Assembly: GCF_000234665.1 (NCBI RefSeq)
Contig: NC_018325.1
Location: 80,001-144,000, forward strand
Direction of reading: 5' to 3'
DNA: 64,000 bases
From: Leishmania mexicana MHOM/GT/2001/U1103
Lineage: Eukaryota; Euglenozoa; Kinetoplastea; Trypanosomatida; Trypanosomatidae
Position numbers and translations under genes: made by a program. Position 1 is the first letter of the stretch, and every line of letters begins with the position of its first letter. Below the pieces are notes generated by a model. It saw nothing but the letters and a program-made list of their open reading frames with translations, searched no databases and was not told the origin of the DNA. Positions 10,373-19,900 of the stretch are shown here, in pieces.

Positions 10373-10915
10373 CACCTCTCTCGATCCGCGGGTAGACGTG
10401 AGCTTTGGGCGATTGTGTGCGTGCGCACGCGCGCGTTCATCTCGTCGTGGCGCTTAGCGCCTCCCCCTCCCCACCACACCACACATGAAGTTCGCCACAA
10501 GGACAGAGAGGCGAAAAAAGGAATCCCAGTGGGGCTGACCAATCGCTAAGAGCTCGGAGGAGAAAAGACGGAGGCAGATGACGGACGATTGCCAAGAGTC
10601 GGCACGCCAACGTGTATGGCAAGGGTTGTGTCGAAGATGGGTGTGTCGTTGGGCACAGCAAAGGGGCCTCCCCCACCCACCCGTCTATCCCACCCTATCC
10701 CTCGTGTGTGTGTGTGGGTGTGTGTTGTGCGCTCTCCCTACCGCAATGCCCCGTCCTGGACCTCTTTGCTTCCTCATCTCGCTCTCCCCGCACACACGCG
10801 CACACACACACACCGCGGCACCAGTGCTCTGCCCCACCCGCCCACCCTTCACAGCCCTACACCAAAAGAGGAACATATTGCCACCCAGAGAGGAAGACTC
10901 CCGCGCGCGCTCGCT
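10373..10915. other. Intergenic/UTR upstream of MEX67
   Basis: No gene is supported. A pyrimidine-rich tract at 10829-10850 precedes a CACAG acceptor ending at 10854, giving a predicted 5' UTR of ~60 nt for the MEX67-like gene. The longer open frame reaching back to a TTG at 10589 crosses TG and CA repeats and is not credible as protein. Confidence 0.6.
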
Positions 10916-13900
10916 ATGCTCAGCAACACCAAGGGATATCAACGCTTCTCCCGCACCCTCGGCTTCCACAGTGATGACCTCTCGAAGCTCAGCAAGGTAT
11001 GCCACCAGTGGCGCGAGACAGGCAAGTGCAAGGCGTACAACAGGGAGCAAGAAGTGCGTCGCGAAATTGCTGCCGCCAAGGAGGCGGAGCTGCTGAAGAA
11101 GGCGACCGCCCTCTACACCATGCAGATGGAGCTCATGGCAGACATGGCCGGTGCCGACAGGGACGACGCGGAGGCGCTGGAGCTGGTGCAGAGCGCCACG
11201 TCACGCGGGAGCTTCCCCGCCGACCCCGCCAAGCGGGAGGAGGTAATCGGCATGCTTGTCGAGGAGCTGAAGCAGGAGCCGGTCTACCTCAACTGGAGCC
11301 TCGATGCCGCAGTGGCAGAGCGGCTCGTAGAGCTCAAGGTGAAGCGGTGCCCGTACAGCCATCGCGGGGATCTGAACTTAGCGCTGAAGCGCAGTCGCAG
11401 GGAGGAGGACGAGGAGGTGCAGCGCCGGAGCGAAGAAGAGGTGCTGAGAGGGTCGCCCACCAACGGCGCAGCGGCTGCGTCCTCATCATCGGCGGTAGCC
11501 ACCACCACAGCCGCAGGACCTACGAAGGGCGCTGACGACGACAGCGACAGTGGCTGGGATGCAGCGAGGCACCGTATCTTCCGCACCCTCACGCCGCTTC
11601 AGCGCTGCGTCGTGTGTCTGCTGTGGCAACGCACCTTCCAAGTGACGCAAGGACTAGTGATGGACGTGCGGCTGGCCTTGGAGAAGCAGGTAACGGCGCA
11701 GCACAAGGTCACCGGCAGGGTGGAGCCGCCGTCGCTTTCGGGCAGCGGCGTGGCGGCACAGTCATCGTCTCATCGCCCACATGGCGGCAGCCAGAACGAC
11801 GTGAAGAACGCGGACGGCGAAGATGCGTTGGAGGCGTACCTCAGCTCACCTGCCTTCGAGGAACTGGTGGAGCGAGAGACGAAGCGGGTGGTGCCGCGCG
11901 TGGCCTTTCGGCCTGAGTTCGGACTCGTTGATCTGAGTGCTCTGCCGCAGCTTGTGGCGCACCTAAGCGCCCATCCGACATGCGGCATCCTTCTGGCGCG
12001 CACGCTGACATACTTTACTGGAAAGGCGCTGAAGCGTGACGCCTCTTCGCCGTCTGCAGCACCAGCAGCAACATCGAGCCTCCCCAAGCACCAGAGCAAC
12101 GACGCGCCGGCCCCCGAAAGCTTCCACCGCCTTCTCTTCCCAAGCCGCAAGCCTATCACGGAAAAGGAGCTGGACCTCAGCACCAGCACCTGCGCTGATG
12201 AGGTGATGGAGGCGATCGAGTGGGCGCTGCAGGTGTACCACCGCGATGCACAACCGCGCGCCGAAACCGAGAGGGCGGACGGGAAGGGTGAGTGGGGCAT
12301 GACCCGCGACGAACGCCTATTGTGCGAGGCAATCGACACCACATCGGCTAACGTCACGGCGCTGTTCCGCAATCAGCGCATCCGCCTACACGGGCTCACG
12401 CTGACACAGTGCCAGATTACCTCGGCTGACGGCATCGTGGAGGCACTGCGTAAACGGCACTTGGAGCAGTACCTGTACGCGCTCGACCTCTCAGAGAACC
12501 GGCTGTGGTCGCTGCGCTTCCTGCTGGTGCTCCGGGCCCACTACGCTCGCCGCCTGCTGCGCCTGTCTCTCCGTAACAACCCCATCACACGCAAGCCCGA
12601 GTACCAAGAACAAGTGCGCGCCTCATTGCCGCAGCTGACCTCCCTTGACGGCGAGCCGATCCGCCGCCCCCCACTGCGGCTTCCGAAGCCGTGGCCGACC
12701 TCGTGCACGCGCTGGATCGCCGACGAGGGGACGCCGGAGCATCAGGAACAGGAGTCGGTGCTCGACTGCGTGGCGCGCCTCCTGTACATCTGGGAGACGC
12801 GTCGCATCCCCCACACCGCGAGGGAGTTGGCCGCCTTCCGTGACGCCGGCCGCCAAGCCCCGGAGGAGGAGGTGCTCAACGAAGACAACTTCCCGCACCG
12901 CTACCTCCACCCGCTCGCCGCCTTCAGCGTGACCGTATCGCCGAGCCTCAACTTCTACGACGCAGCCACCATGCGGGATGCGCGCAGCGTGGAGCTGGAT
13001 AGGGACTACACTGGCATGCGGCTGAGTGCCGTGGATGTGCGCGATGCGCGTGTGTTCAATGTTGCCATGAAGAACAGCTCACGCAACCTACTGGCTGGTC
13101 GGCAGGCGCTGCAGCGCTTCGGCCGCGGTGCCGAGAACTGCTACATGGCCTACCAGCTCACCCTCTACCCGGAGAGGATGGACGTGTCGCACCATCTGAC
13201 GGGCGCCGTCGTGTCGGTGGCACGGGTGTCGGAGGTCGTTAGCGCCGCGGTGTCTGGGGGCAACGCCGCAGCGGCTGGGAAGCGCAAGAGGAGTGCCGCC
13301 GATCCTGGCGTCGCCAGAGCTGCGGGCTCTGGCAAGACGTCGGGCCACGGCAGCCCCACAAGTGCGCGCTTCGGCGCCCTTGCTCACCGCAGCTCTCCGT
13401 TGCAGCAGCATGTGGTGACGCTCCATGGCATCATGACGTGGCGGCTGCCCAGTATGAAGCGCCACGAGTGCCTGCAAGCATCCTACACACGGGTGTTGAC
13501 CTTCACCAAGAAGGTGCTACCTGAGCAGAACCGCGAGTGGGAGCGGCTGCGCAGCCCTCCGTATGTGCTCATGAACGACCAGGTCTTCTTGTACCCGGCG
13601 CCGACTGCTGGTGCGGCGGTGGCGGCCACTGTGCTTCTGCCTTCGGTGTTCGCGGCAAACACGGCGACGCGTCTGTCACGGCTTGTCGTGGAATTCGGGC
13701 TAGAGGCGTGCCGCGATGGCGTGGCGCTCGTGCGCGACGTCATGGAGCGCTGCACAAGCCCCGCCTCCGAGTATGCTGCGCTGCAGGCGCTGGTGCTCGG
13801 CGTGCTTGGCCCTCGCGAGGAGACCGACGAGGCTGAGGAAGCAGCGCAGCTGGCATGCGCTCAGGCAGCAGAGGCACAGCTGACGCCCCTCTTCGCCGAC

Positions 13901-14224
13901 TATCTTCGCCGCTCGCCGCCACCTGCGACGGTGCAATCTCGCGAGTACGTGATCTTCTCGATGCTGGATGGTGCAGCGGCGACGACACCAGTGGAGCCGG
14001 CAGCGCACACAACGGGACTGACGCAGCGCGAGAGCGGCGTGACATCAGCCGTGAAGCGGTTGAAACCACCTGCGGCTGCTGCTGGCCCTTCTGCACCGCA
14101 CAAGGCGTCAGAGAAGGCGGTGGATGCGCAGACGTGGGCGTCTGCAGCGCACGTCGTCTCGCTGCCCCTCCTGCACCAGGTGACGGTCATCACCAACGTA
14201 TGCTACACGTTGTCCTTCCACTGA
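10916..14224 (+). CDS. MEX67: MEX67-like mRNA export receptor (NTF2-like, LRR)
   Basis: The protein is 1102 aa. Residues ~490-580 hold leucine-rich repeats ending in NNPITRKPEYQEQVRASLP and a typical SLDGE capping motif, as in Mex67/NXF1. Residues ~640-900 resemble an NTF2-like domain (N-F-Y in LNFYDAATMRDARS; later LHGIMTWRLPS and FTKKVLP), interrupted by a Ser/Gly/Ala-rich loop. The last ~150 residues could hold a UBA-like tail, but I cannot show it. Kinetoplastid MEX67 is known to carry an N-terminal CCCH zinc finger. Here C29-x8-C38 is separated by about 106 residues from C145-x3-H149. Expected role: export of spliced mRNA through nuclear pores with MTR2. The start is the first ATG downstream of the predicted splice acceptor. 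Confidence 0.75.
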   Translation: MLSNTKGYQRFSRTLGFHSDDLSKLSKVCHQWRETGKCKAYNREQEVRREIAAAKEAELLKKATALYTMQMELMADMAGADRDDAEALELVQSATSRGSFPADPAKREEVIGMLVEELKQEPVYLNWSLDAAVAERLVELKVKRCPYSHRGDLNLALKRSRREEDEEVQRRSEEEVLRGSPTNGAAAASSSSAVATTTAAGPTKGADDDSDSGWDAARHRIFRTLTPLQRCVVCLLWQRTFQVTQGLVMDVRLALEKQVTAQHKVTGRVEPPSLSGSGVAAQSSSHRPHGGSQNDVKNADGEDALEAYLSSPAFEELVERETKRVVPRVAFRPEFGLVDLSALPQLVAHLSAHPTCGILLARTLTYFTGKALKRDASSPSAAPAATSSLPKHQSNDAPAPESFHRLLFPSRKPITEKELDLSTSTCADEVMEAIEWALQVYHRDAQPRAETERADGKGEWGMTRDERLLCEAIDTTSANVTALFRNQRIRLHGLTLTQCQITSADGIVEALRKRHLEQYLYALDLSENRLWSLRFLLVLRAHYARRLLRLSLRNNPITRKPEYQEQVRASLPQLTSLDGEPIRRPPLRLPKPWPTSCTRWIADEGTPEHQEQESVLDCVARLLYIWETRRIPHTARELAAFRDAGRQAPEEEVLNEDNFPHRYLHPLAAFSVTVSPSLNFYDAATMRDARSVELDRDYTGMRLSAVDVRDARVFNVAMKNSSRNLLAGRQALQRFGRGAENCYMAYQLTLYPERMDVSHHLTGAVVSVARVSEVVSAAVSGGNAAAAGKRKRSAADPGVARAAGSGKTSGHGSPTSARFGALAHRSSPLQQHVVTLHGIMTWRLPSMKRHECLQASYTRVLTFTKKVLPEQNREWERLRSPPYVLMNDQVFLYPAPTAGAAVAATVLLPSVFAANTATRLSRLVVEFGLEACRDGVALVRDVMERCTSPASEYAALQALVLGVLGPREETDEAEEAAQLACAQAAEAQLTPLFADYLRRSPPPATVQSREYVIFSMLDGAAATTPVEPAAHTTGLTQRESGVTSAVKRLKPPAAAAGPSAPHKASEKAVDAQTWASAAHVVSLPLLHQVTVITNVCYTLSFH

Positions 14225-14744
14225 TGTCCATCATCGGCATGTCTTACCGCTCCTACCTTGGTAAGGTGGCAGCCAGAGAGAGAGGTGAGAGAGCCGGGAC
14301 AGAGGTGTCGAGGAGGCGCCAGCGCCGCTACCACGACTGCTCCGGCGACTGCGGGTGGGGGTGATGATCCGCTCTCGCGACTCGTCGACGCTGTGTATCT
14401 GCGCGCGTGTGTCTTTCCTTTTGTTAAGCAACTAAAGCAGCAGCCTGCCCCTACCTCCACCAAGCGAGAGAAGAACGGACGAAGCGGGGGCGAGCACGAC
14501 ACCCACACAAACCACGCAAGCCGTGGAAGCGCTCAGGAGTCGCAAGCAGCTCACATGTGTACATACTTCGCCCCCCCCCTCCCACTCTCCCTCCACCACA
14601 CATGCGTGATGCATATTTCCTTCGTCTTTTCACGTCGACTCACGCCACCCCCCTCCACCGCTCCCTTTGCTCGTCTTGTCGCGTGTACTCGCACACGCAG
14701 AGAACCGAAACGAATTGTACGTCACCGGGACACACACTCGAACA
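14225..14744. other. Intergenic/UTR
   Basis: No gene is supported. C/T-rich stretches at about 14565-14600 and 14640-14680 lead to a CGCAG acceptor ending at 14700, 45 nt before the next ATG. Confidence 0.6.
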
Positions 14745-15509
14745 ATGCGGCGCTCAACTACAACGCACTCGGGCAGCTTCATGGGGTGCTCCGCCTCGCC
14801 ATGGGCACGATGGGCGGCGAAGGTGCAGCACCGCTGCAAAACCTCGTCCTCCTCGACGTCGGCTACCAGATCCCACCCACACAGCAGCCTTCGCTCCGGC
14901 ACGGTGGAGTCGACACCCTTCCATGTGAAGCCCAAAATGAGTGTGCCTGTGTGGCAACCCAGCGCCAAGTACATGAAGTACACGCCAGTCCGTTGGCTGT
15001 CGAACAACTTGTTCGCCATTGCGACGTATCAGCTGGCGCTCGAGGTAGGCTTCACAGTTATCTTTGGCAGTTTTCTGTACGCAGACAAGATCACGGCCCA
15101 AGGTGTGTGCGACGCGCTTGCGGCGTACCACTACCCCTTCGTTGACTGGATCGACGTCGAGGGCGGTGTGTACACGGAGCCAGTGTGTGTGGGGCCTTTC
15201 ACGCTAAACGCACAGAAGATGACGGCGCTGCACACGGGCCACAATATCGCCAGCGGTATCCTGCCGGTGCAGGTGCTGCTGCTCGTGACAACGTTTGTGC
15301 CGGTGCAGCATGCCTACCGGCTCTTGCGACACGCAGCACCGGCCACAGCCAGTGCGTCGCACCCCGCTAGTGGTGTCGGAGGTGTCAATGCCGCTGCAGC
15401 AGCTGCGGCACCTACGGCGTCACCCACCTCCGTGTCGACAGGGGCACGACGTGCGTCGTATGCGCGCGCCACCAACGCAAAGAAGGCCTCGCCGGCGTGG
15501 CCCTATTGA
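14745..15509 (+). CDS. Putative mitochondrial membrane protein (possibly DUF1279/FAM210-like)
   Basis: The protein is 254 aa. The first ~60 residues are Ser/Thr/Arg-rich and nearly free of acids, consistent with mitochondrial targeting. Two hydrophobic segments are visible: residues ~88-112 (NLFAIATYQLALEVGFTVIF) and ~171-195 (SGILPVQVLLLVTTFVPV). The two-helix layout, with a small soluble stretch between them and a closing 'alpha-x-PVQ' helix, resembles DUF1279 proteins of the FAM210 group. This is a pattern impression, not a proven match. The C-terminus is a basic Ala/Ser/Thr tail. The start is the first ATG after the acceptor at 14700. Confidence 0.65.
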   Translation: MRRSTTTHSGSFMGCSASPWARWAAKVQHRCKTSSSSTSATRSHPHSSLRSGTVESTPFHVKPKMSVPVWQPSAKYMKYTPVRWLSNNLFAIATYQLALEVGFTVIFGSFLYADKITAQGVCDALAAYHYPFVDWIDVEGGVYTEPVCVGPFTLNAQKMTALHTGHNIASGILPVQVLLLVTTFVPVQHAYRLLRHAAPATASASHPASGVGGVNAAAAAAAPTASPTSVSTGARRASYARATNAKKASPAWPY

Positions 15510-16206
15510 CACGAGCAGCTCGTAATAATGGCAACATGCACAGAGACATACGCGGTGACATCGCCCAAAGTGCACGTCTGCTCCCGCTCCTGCTGCGGCA
15601 CCAACGCAGTGGCGTCACATGCACACCACCACGCACGTGGCTTTCGCCCCCTCTTCCCGCACGTGTGTGGCACAGGCCATTGCGGAGGGTACTTCCAGCG
15701 ATGCTGCGTCTACGCCTTTCGCCGTTGATGCCGTCGTTGCTCGTAGAGATGGGCGGGGGTGGGGGTGCGGCATCGTGCACTCGCCGCCCCTTGCGCTCAC
15801 TCGTACCGATGCCTTCCTGAGTCATGTTCTCACTCTGTTGCCCTCCCCTGTCTTCTCCCCGCCGCGCGGTTTCTCTTACTGCTGCGCCCCGCATCGTACG
15901 TGCGTGTGTTCCCGCCTGCGCGCGTGGGTAGCAGTCGAGTAGCAGCTGATTTCATGCGACCCGCATCAGTCGCGCATCGCTCTTTCTCTGATCCCGACCC
16001 ACCACCACCCATACCCACGCACGTGCCCGCCCCTCATCTCTCTCCTTCTCCTTACCACCATCACCGCCACCCTCTCCACTCGGTGTGCAGCGGTGCTGCC
16101 CCGCGCTGCCGTCGCCCACTGCAGATCTCTCAGCACCGCCCGCTGCCATTTGGGCAGACAAGCGTGTGCGCCGCGACGACTTCAGCGAGCGAGAGAAGCG
16201 TACCCC
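15510..16206. other. Intergenic/UTR
   Basis: No gene is supported. A pyrimidine-rich run at about 16035-16080 leads to GTGCAG ending at 16090, a strong acceptor candidate for the gene at 16207. Confidence 0.6.
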
Positions 16207-17262
16207 ATGGTGCTCTCCACCTACCCTCAAAGAGGGCCACAGCAGGGATCCCGCAGCAACGGGACCGCTGCCGTTGCCGCGCCTCTACTGGCCACGGCCT
16301 GCCTGCTGCTCGCGCTCTGCATCTTGCCGGGACCAGCAGCTGCGGCGGCGGGGTCACCTAACGGCGCCTCAGTCCGCAGCCCGTCCGTCGCCCCCCACAT
16401 TGGTGACCTTGTACCGCTCACCATTTACATCAGGACGAAGCGTCAGATCCGGCACTCCTTCATCTCCGTCGTCGATCAGCAGCTAGCGGTGGACGAAGAG
16501 GCGGTGGTCGACGACGCCGAGGGCACTGTCGATGCCGCCACAGCCGTGGAAGTGCTTCGACCAAAGGACCTTGACCTGCCATCTCTAGGTGCCACAAGAG
16601 GCAAGCACACAAACCAGGTTGTGCGCCTGCTGTCACCAGCGTCTAGCCCACGCTTCGGCATCAACAAGGCAGCCACGATCATGGCGAACAGCACCCTGCG
16701 TGCGGCTGGCCAGAGCCTGCAGGAGGACAAGGCGCTGCAGCAGAGCGACTTGGCGTTCCGCTTCAGCGTCGGCAGAGGGCTACACAAGGAGTCGACATGG
16801 TTGCCGCTGGCGGCCCGCAAGAAATACACGCGTCAGCTCTCCGAGACTCTCGCTGGCCGGCTACATGAGATTCAAGCCGCGCAAGCTGCCGACGCCGCAG
16901 CGGAGCGTCAGCGCGACGAGGAGGCCGCTGAGGCCATGGACAACACGGCCGCTGCAGCCGCGGCGCAGAAGGTGCAATACCTCTCCCGCGTCACCTTCTT
17001 CTTTGGCTATCGGAAAGGCAATCTGCAGAAGATGACGTCCTTTTCTATAGCGGCGCAGTACTCGTCAGAGGTGAAACCGGACGTTGAGCTGCAGTTCCTC
17101 TGGAGCGAGCACCGCCCCTACAACCCGAATCGCGCGGTAACGCTGTGCAGTGCCGTGGCAGTATTGGTGTCGATGATCACCGTGCTGGCCGTGTTCCACC
17201 CCTCCAGTCGGAGTATGCTGCTGTTCAGTCAACGCATCGTCGCTGTGCGGGCCCACGACTGA
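16207..17262 (+). CDS. Putative type I membrane/secretory protein, function unknown
   Basis: The protein is 351 aa and I do not recognise the family. A hydrophobic stretch at residues ~19-42 followed by AAAAAGS looks like a signal peptide with an Ala-rich cleavage region. A second hydrophobic segment at ~309-330 (LCSAVAVLVSMITVLAVF) would anchor the protein, leaving a ~20-residue tail. The lumenal part includes an acidic stretch (residues ~95-120) and an Ala/Glu/Arg-rich, probably coiled-coil segment at ~215-260. Just before the anchor lies a short beta-like block (VTFFFGYRKGNLQK). A GTG-started extension to 16093 is possible in frame, but the ATG at 16207 places the signal sequence near the N-terminus. 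Confidence 0.65.
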   Translation: MVLSTYPQRGPQQGSRSNGTAAVAAPLLATACLLLALCILPGPAAAAAGSPNGASVRSPSVAPHIGDLVPLTIYIRTKRQIRHSFISVVDQQLAVDEEAVVDDAEGTVDAATAVEVLRPKDLDLPSLGATRGKHTNQVVRLLSPASSPRFGINKAATIMANSTLRAAGQSLQEDKALQQSDLAFRFSVGRGLHKESTWLPLAARKKYTRQLSETLAGRLHEIQAAQAADAAAERQRDEEAAEAMDNTAAAAAAQKVQYLSRVTFFFGYRKGNLQKMTSFSIAAQYSSEVKPDVELQFLWSEHRPYNPNRAVTLCSAVAVLVSMITVLAVFHPSSRSMLLFSQRIVAVRAHD

Positions 17263-18099
17263 GATGCGGCGTTTGGCTTCCGTTTTTGTTACCCGTGCAC
17301 GCGGCCGATCGAGCGAGGCCGAATAAAGAGGACGGAGGGGAGGGGGAAGGTCGCGGCGTTCTCGAGCGCCGTCTTGCCAGGCACGCCTCCCCCCTCCGTG
17401 TGCTGTTATCTCGTAGTTTCGTTTCGCCGGTTGGCCGCCTCCGCCCGAGCCGCACTCCCATTCTCTCCTTCACTGTTGTTGTGTACATGTGTGTCTGCGC
17501 GTGTGCTGGTCTCGCCACCCTCCCCCCCCCACCGTGAAGGTGGAGGTGGAGGGGAGGGGGCGGCAACACAGACAGACAGAGGTAACTCAATGGCAAGACT
17601 GCCCTCACACACACACACACACCTGTGCGCGTCACGCACATCTGTATCCGGCCCATACCGCTGGCCACGGGGCTCTTGGACTCCTTCGTGTCGGCGTGCG
17701 CTCTTGCTTGCCCGTCAAGTAGTCATGTGTGTGTGTGTGTGTGTGTGTGTACATGCACAGCCGTCTCCCCACCCCACCCGACACACACACACACACCACC
17801 ACCACCACCACCACCACACACACCCTTGTTGTCTCCCCTCATCCGTGACTCTCGTGTGGCTGCGCGTCAAGTGCCTATTTCTTCGCTGCGCGCCTTCCCC
17901 CCTCCGCCCACCAGCCGGCTCCAGGAGTGAGCCGTGGTGCCGCAGAGGTGGACGACCTGTGGTGGTGTGCACATCTGTTGGTTGTCTGGCTCGTCGTAGA
18001 ATGACGTGTTGAAGGACACGAAGAAACCCCCACCACCACCACCACCACATACACGCACGCAAGGCAGGCGCGCGCTGTCAGCTACGCAGGCACCCAGCA
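17263..18099. other. Microsatellite-rich intergenic/UTR
   Basis: No gene is supported. The stretch holds several simple repeats: a CA run near 17611-17622, a TG run at 17726-17750, and CA then CCA repeats at about 17781-17823. A further CCA run lies near 18029-18047. The pyrimidine-rich segment around 17885-17910 is the best splice-acceptor context for the U1C-like gene, though weak acceptors closer to the ATG (CAAG, GCAG near 18060-18066) are also possible. Confidence 0.6.
17726..17823. repeat. TG run, then CA/CCA microsatellites
   Basis: A run of about twelve TG units is followed 30 nt later by a CA run that changes into CCA triplets and back to CA. Complementary TG and CA runs lying this close together could form a hairpin in the precursor RNA. 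Such repeats are common in trypanosomatid intergenic regions. Confidence 0.85.
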
Positions 18100-18798
18100 A
18101 TGGACCCCTCGGCCGCAGCGGCACCCAGCACAGCCGCGGAAACCAACCAACACCATCAACACAACGGCAGCGGCAATGGCGCGTTCTCCGCTGGTCAGCC
18201 CTCCGAGGCGGAGATGAAGCGCATTCGCCAGCGCCGCCGTCTGGCCTGCAAGACGCCGGAGCAGCGCCGGAAGCTGCAGCAGTATCAGCGTCGGCACAAC
18301 GAGAAAGATGAGCGAGTCTACTACTGCGACTACTGCGACCTGTTCATCTCCTCGCGGCACAAAACGTGGATGACGCACCTGCGCAGCGCTCGACACACGG
18401 ATGCGTTCAGGTCCTATTACGACCTCGTCGCGCACGTGGAGAGCGTGTGGGTAGCGGAAATAAGCCGCGAGGTGGAGCTGTCGCGGAGTCGCGAGGTGCA
18501 TCGACTGCAGCAGAGCGCCGCTGGGAAGGGAGCCGCGACGCCGCTGACAGCGCAGCAAGTCGCGCCAGGTATCGTCGTCGGAGGCGCACCCGCACCGGGG
18601 CGTCTTCCGCCACCGCCCTCGTTTACGCAACCCCCCCATGGTACAGCGCAGGTCGGCCCGACACCGACCATCCGGGTCGGTACCAAGACGATCCTACCGC
18701 CTGCCGCGTCCGTAGCGTCGCCCTCTGCTGCGACGCCATTGACCGATGCGGAGAGGAGCAGGACGAGCGAGAATGCGCCCCGGCTGCCCATGCCCTGA
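18100..18798 (+). CDS. U1-type zinc-finger protein, candidate U1 snRNP subunit U1C
   Basis: The protein is 232 aa. A single U1-type C2H2 zinc finger sits at residues 75-103: C76-x2-C79-x13-H93-x5-H99, inside YYCDYCDLFISSRHKTW and followed by FRSYYDL. The YCDYCD core and the downstream YY match U1C, which helps U1 snRNP pair with 5' splice sites. The C-terminal half is Pro/Ala/Gly-rich, as in U1C. Against this name, U1C normally starts almost directly with the finger, whereas here ~75 basic, Gln/His-rich residues precede it. Another U1-type zinc-finger protein therefore remains possible. Trypanosomatids keep a U1 snRNP for a handful of cis-spliced genes. Confidence 0.6.
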   Translation: MDPSAAAAPSTAAETNQHHQHNGSGNGAFSAGQPSEAEMKRIRQRRRLACKTPEQRRKLQQYQRRHNEKDERVYYCDYCDLFISSRHKTWMTHLRSARHTDAFRSYYDLVAHVESVWVAEISREVELSRSREVHRLQQSAAGKGAATPLTAQQVAPGIVVGGAPAPGRLPPPPSFTQPPHGTAQVGPTPTIRVGTKTILPPAASVASPSAATPLTDAERSRTSENAPRLPMP

Positions 18799-19900
18799 GC
18801 TGGAAGCGGTACATGAACACAACAACGGCAAGCGAAGAAGGCCGTGTTGCTGCTCCTCAACGAGGGAGGTGTATGTGTGCCGCCCCCACCCGTCCGAAAG
18901 CAAGCGGGCACCGAGGGCTTGAAGCGAAAACGCGCACACACACACACACACAGCAGTGCCCACAACTACTCTCCCTGATATTAAGCCCACCGGTCAGTAA
19001 GCAGCAGCACGCGTCCCTTTCTCTGCAAACAGTAGCACCCTTCATGGCGAGAGGCACATACATCTCTCAGTGCGCCCTATCTCAGGACCCAGTATACTCA
19101 CACACACCTGCCCCTGCCAAATGCCGAGCTGCTCCTGGTAGTGACGGGGTCAGGTGCCTACGCCGCAGGAGAGGGAGGTCAGAGCGATGCATCGCTGCTG
19201 GTGTCGGCGGTGAGGCCCTGGATGACGCTGCATCGGAGTGACCCGCGACAGTGAGCACTATCTGTACCATCCACATGGTGAGCAGGGTGTCACCGTGACG
19301 CGGGCGCCTCCCACCCCCGGCCCTCACACACCGCCCGCTGGTGTGGGGAGCCTGGGCGCCACCGCGAGGGGGAGACGCACCCGGTGGCGGCCGGCACGGC
19401 GAGGGCGCGAGTTGAGGCAGCGGCCGTGCTCTCCGATGGCTGGCTCGGCGCATTGCTGTGGTGTGTGTGTGTGTGGCAGTGGAAGGGCGTTGGTGCTCAC
19501 GTTGTACGCCACAAAAGTGGGACTTACGTTCACGCAAAACAATGGAAAGCACGAAGACACGTGCACGGTGAGGTGATGAGGGTCAAGGACGTCTCTGCAA
19601 GTGTGTCAGCGCGCGCGTTGCACTTTGCGCGTCACCCGCCCCTCTCCTCGCCTGCTGACTTTCTTCCCCGCCACTGCCCCCTCAAGTCGCCGTGCAGACA
19701 GCGCCCCAGGCCCCCTGCACGTGTGCCAGTGTGTTGCCCCTCCCCCCAAGCACCAACACCACCTCTCCCACTGTCCATCGTTCTGCCTTCGCACACCTGC
19801 TCCTGCTCCATCTGCCAACGACATAAACCTATGCACAGTCCGTTGTTTCTCTGTCACTCAGCCCAGCTCACCTCCTTGCACTCTCCCGAGATCCGCGTCG
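18799..19900. other. Intergenic/UTR containing a SIDER2-like element
   Basis: No gene is supported. The first part would be the 3' UTR of the U1C-like mRNA and contains the SIDER2-like element at about 19080-19470. Pyrimidine-rich DNA at about 19640-19800 and a final TTTCTCTGTCACTCAG ending at 19861 form a good splice acceptor for VPS51, 39 nt before its ATG. Confidence 0.6.
19080..19470 (+). mobile_element. SIDER2-like short retroposon (copy B)
   Basis: This is the best preserved copy of a sequence also seen at 890-1030. Diagnostic blocks in order are CCAAATGCCGAGCTGCTCCT, GTCAGAGCGATGCATCGCTG, GGATGACGCTGCATCGGAGT and GATGGCTGGCTCGGCGCATT. The arrangement matches what I recall of Leishmania SIDER2 elements, which are ~0.5 kb, non-autonomous and extinct. 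It lies in the sense orientation downstream of the U1C-like gene, where SIDER2 copies typically sit within 3' UTRs and can lower mRNA stability. There is no open frame, and the ends are approximate. Confidence 0.6.
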
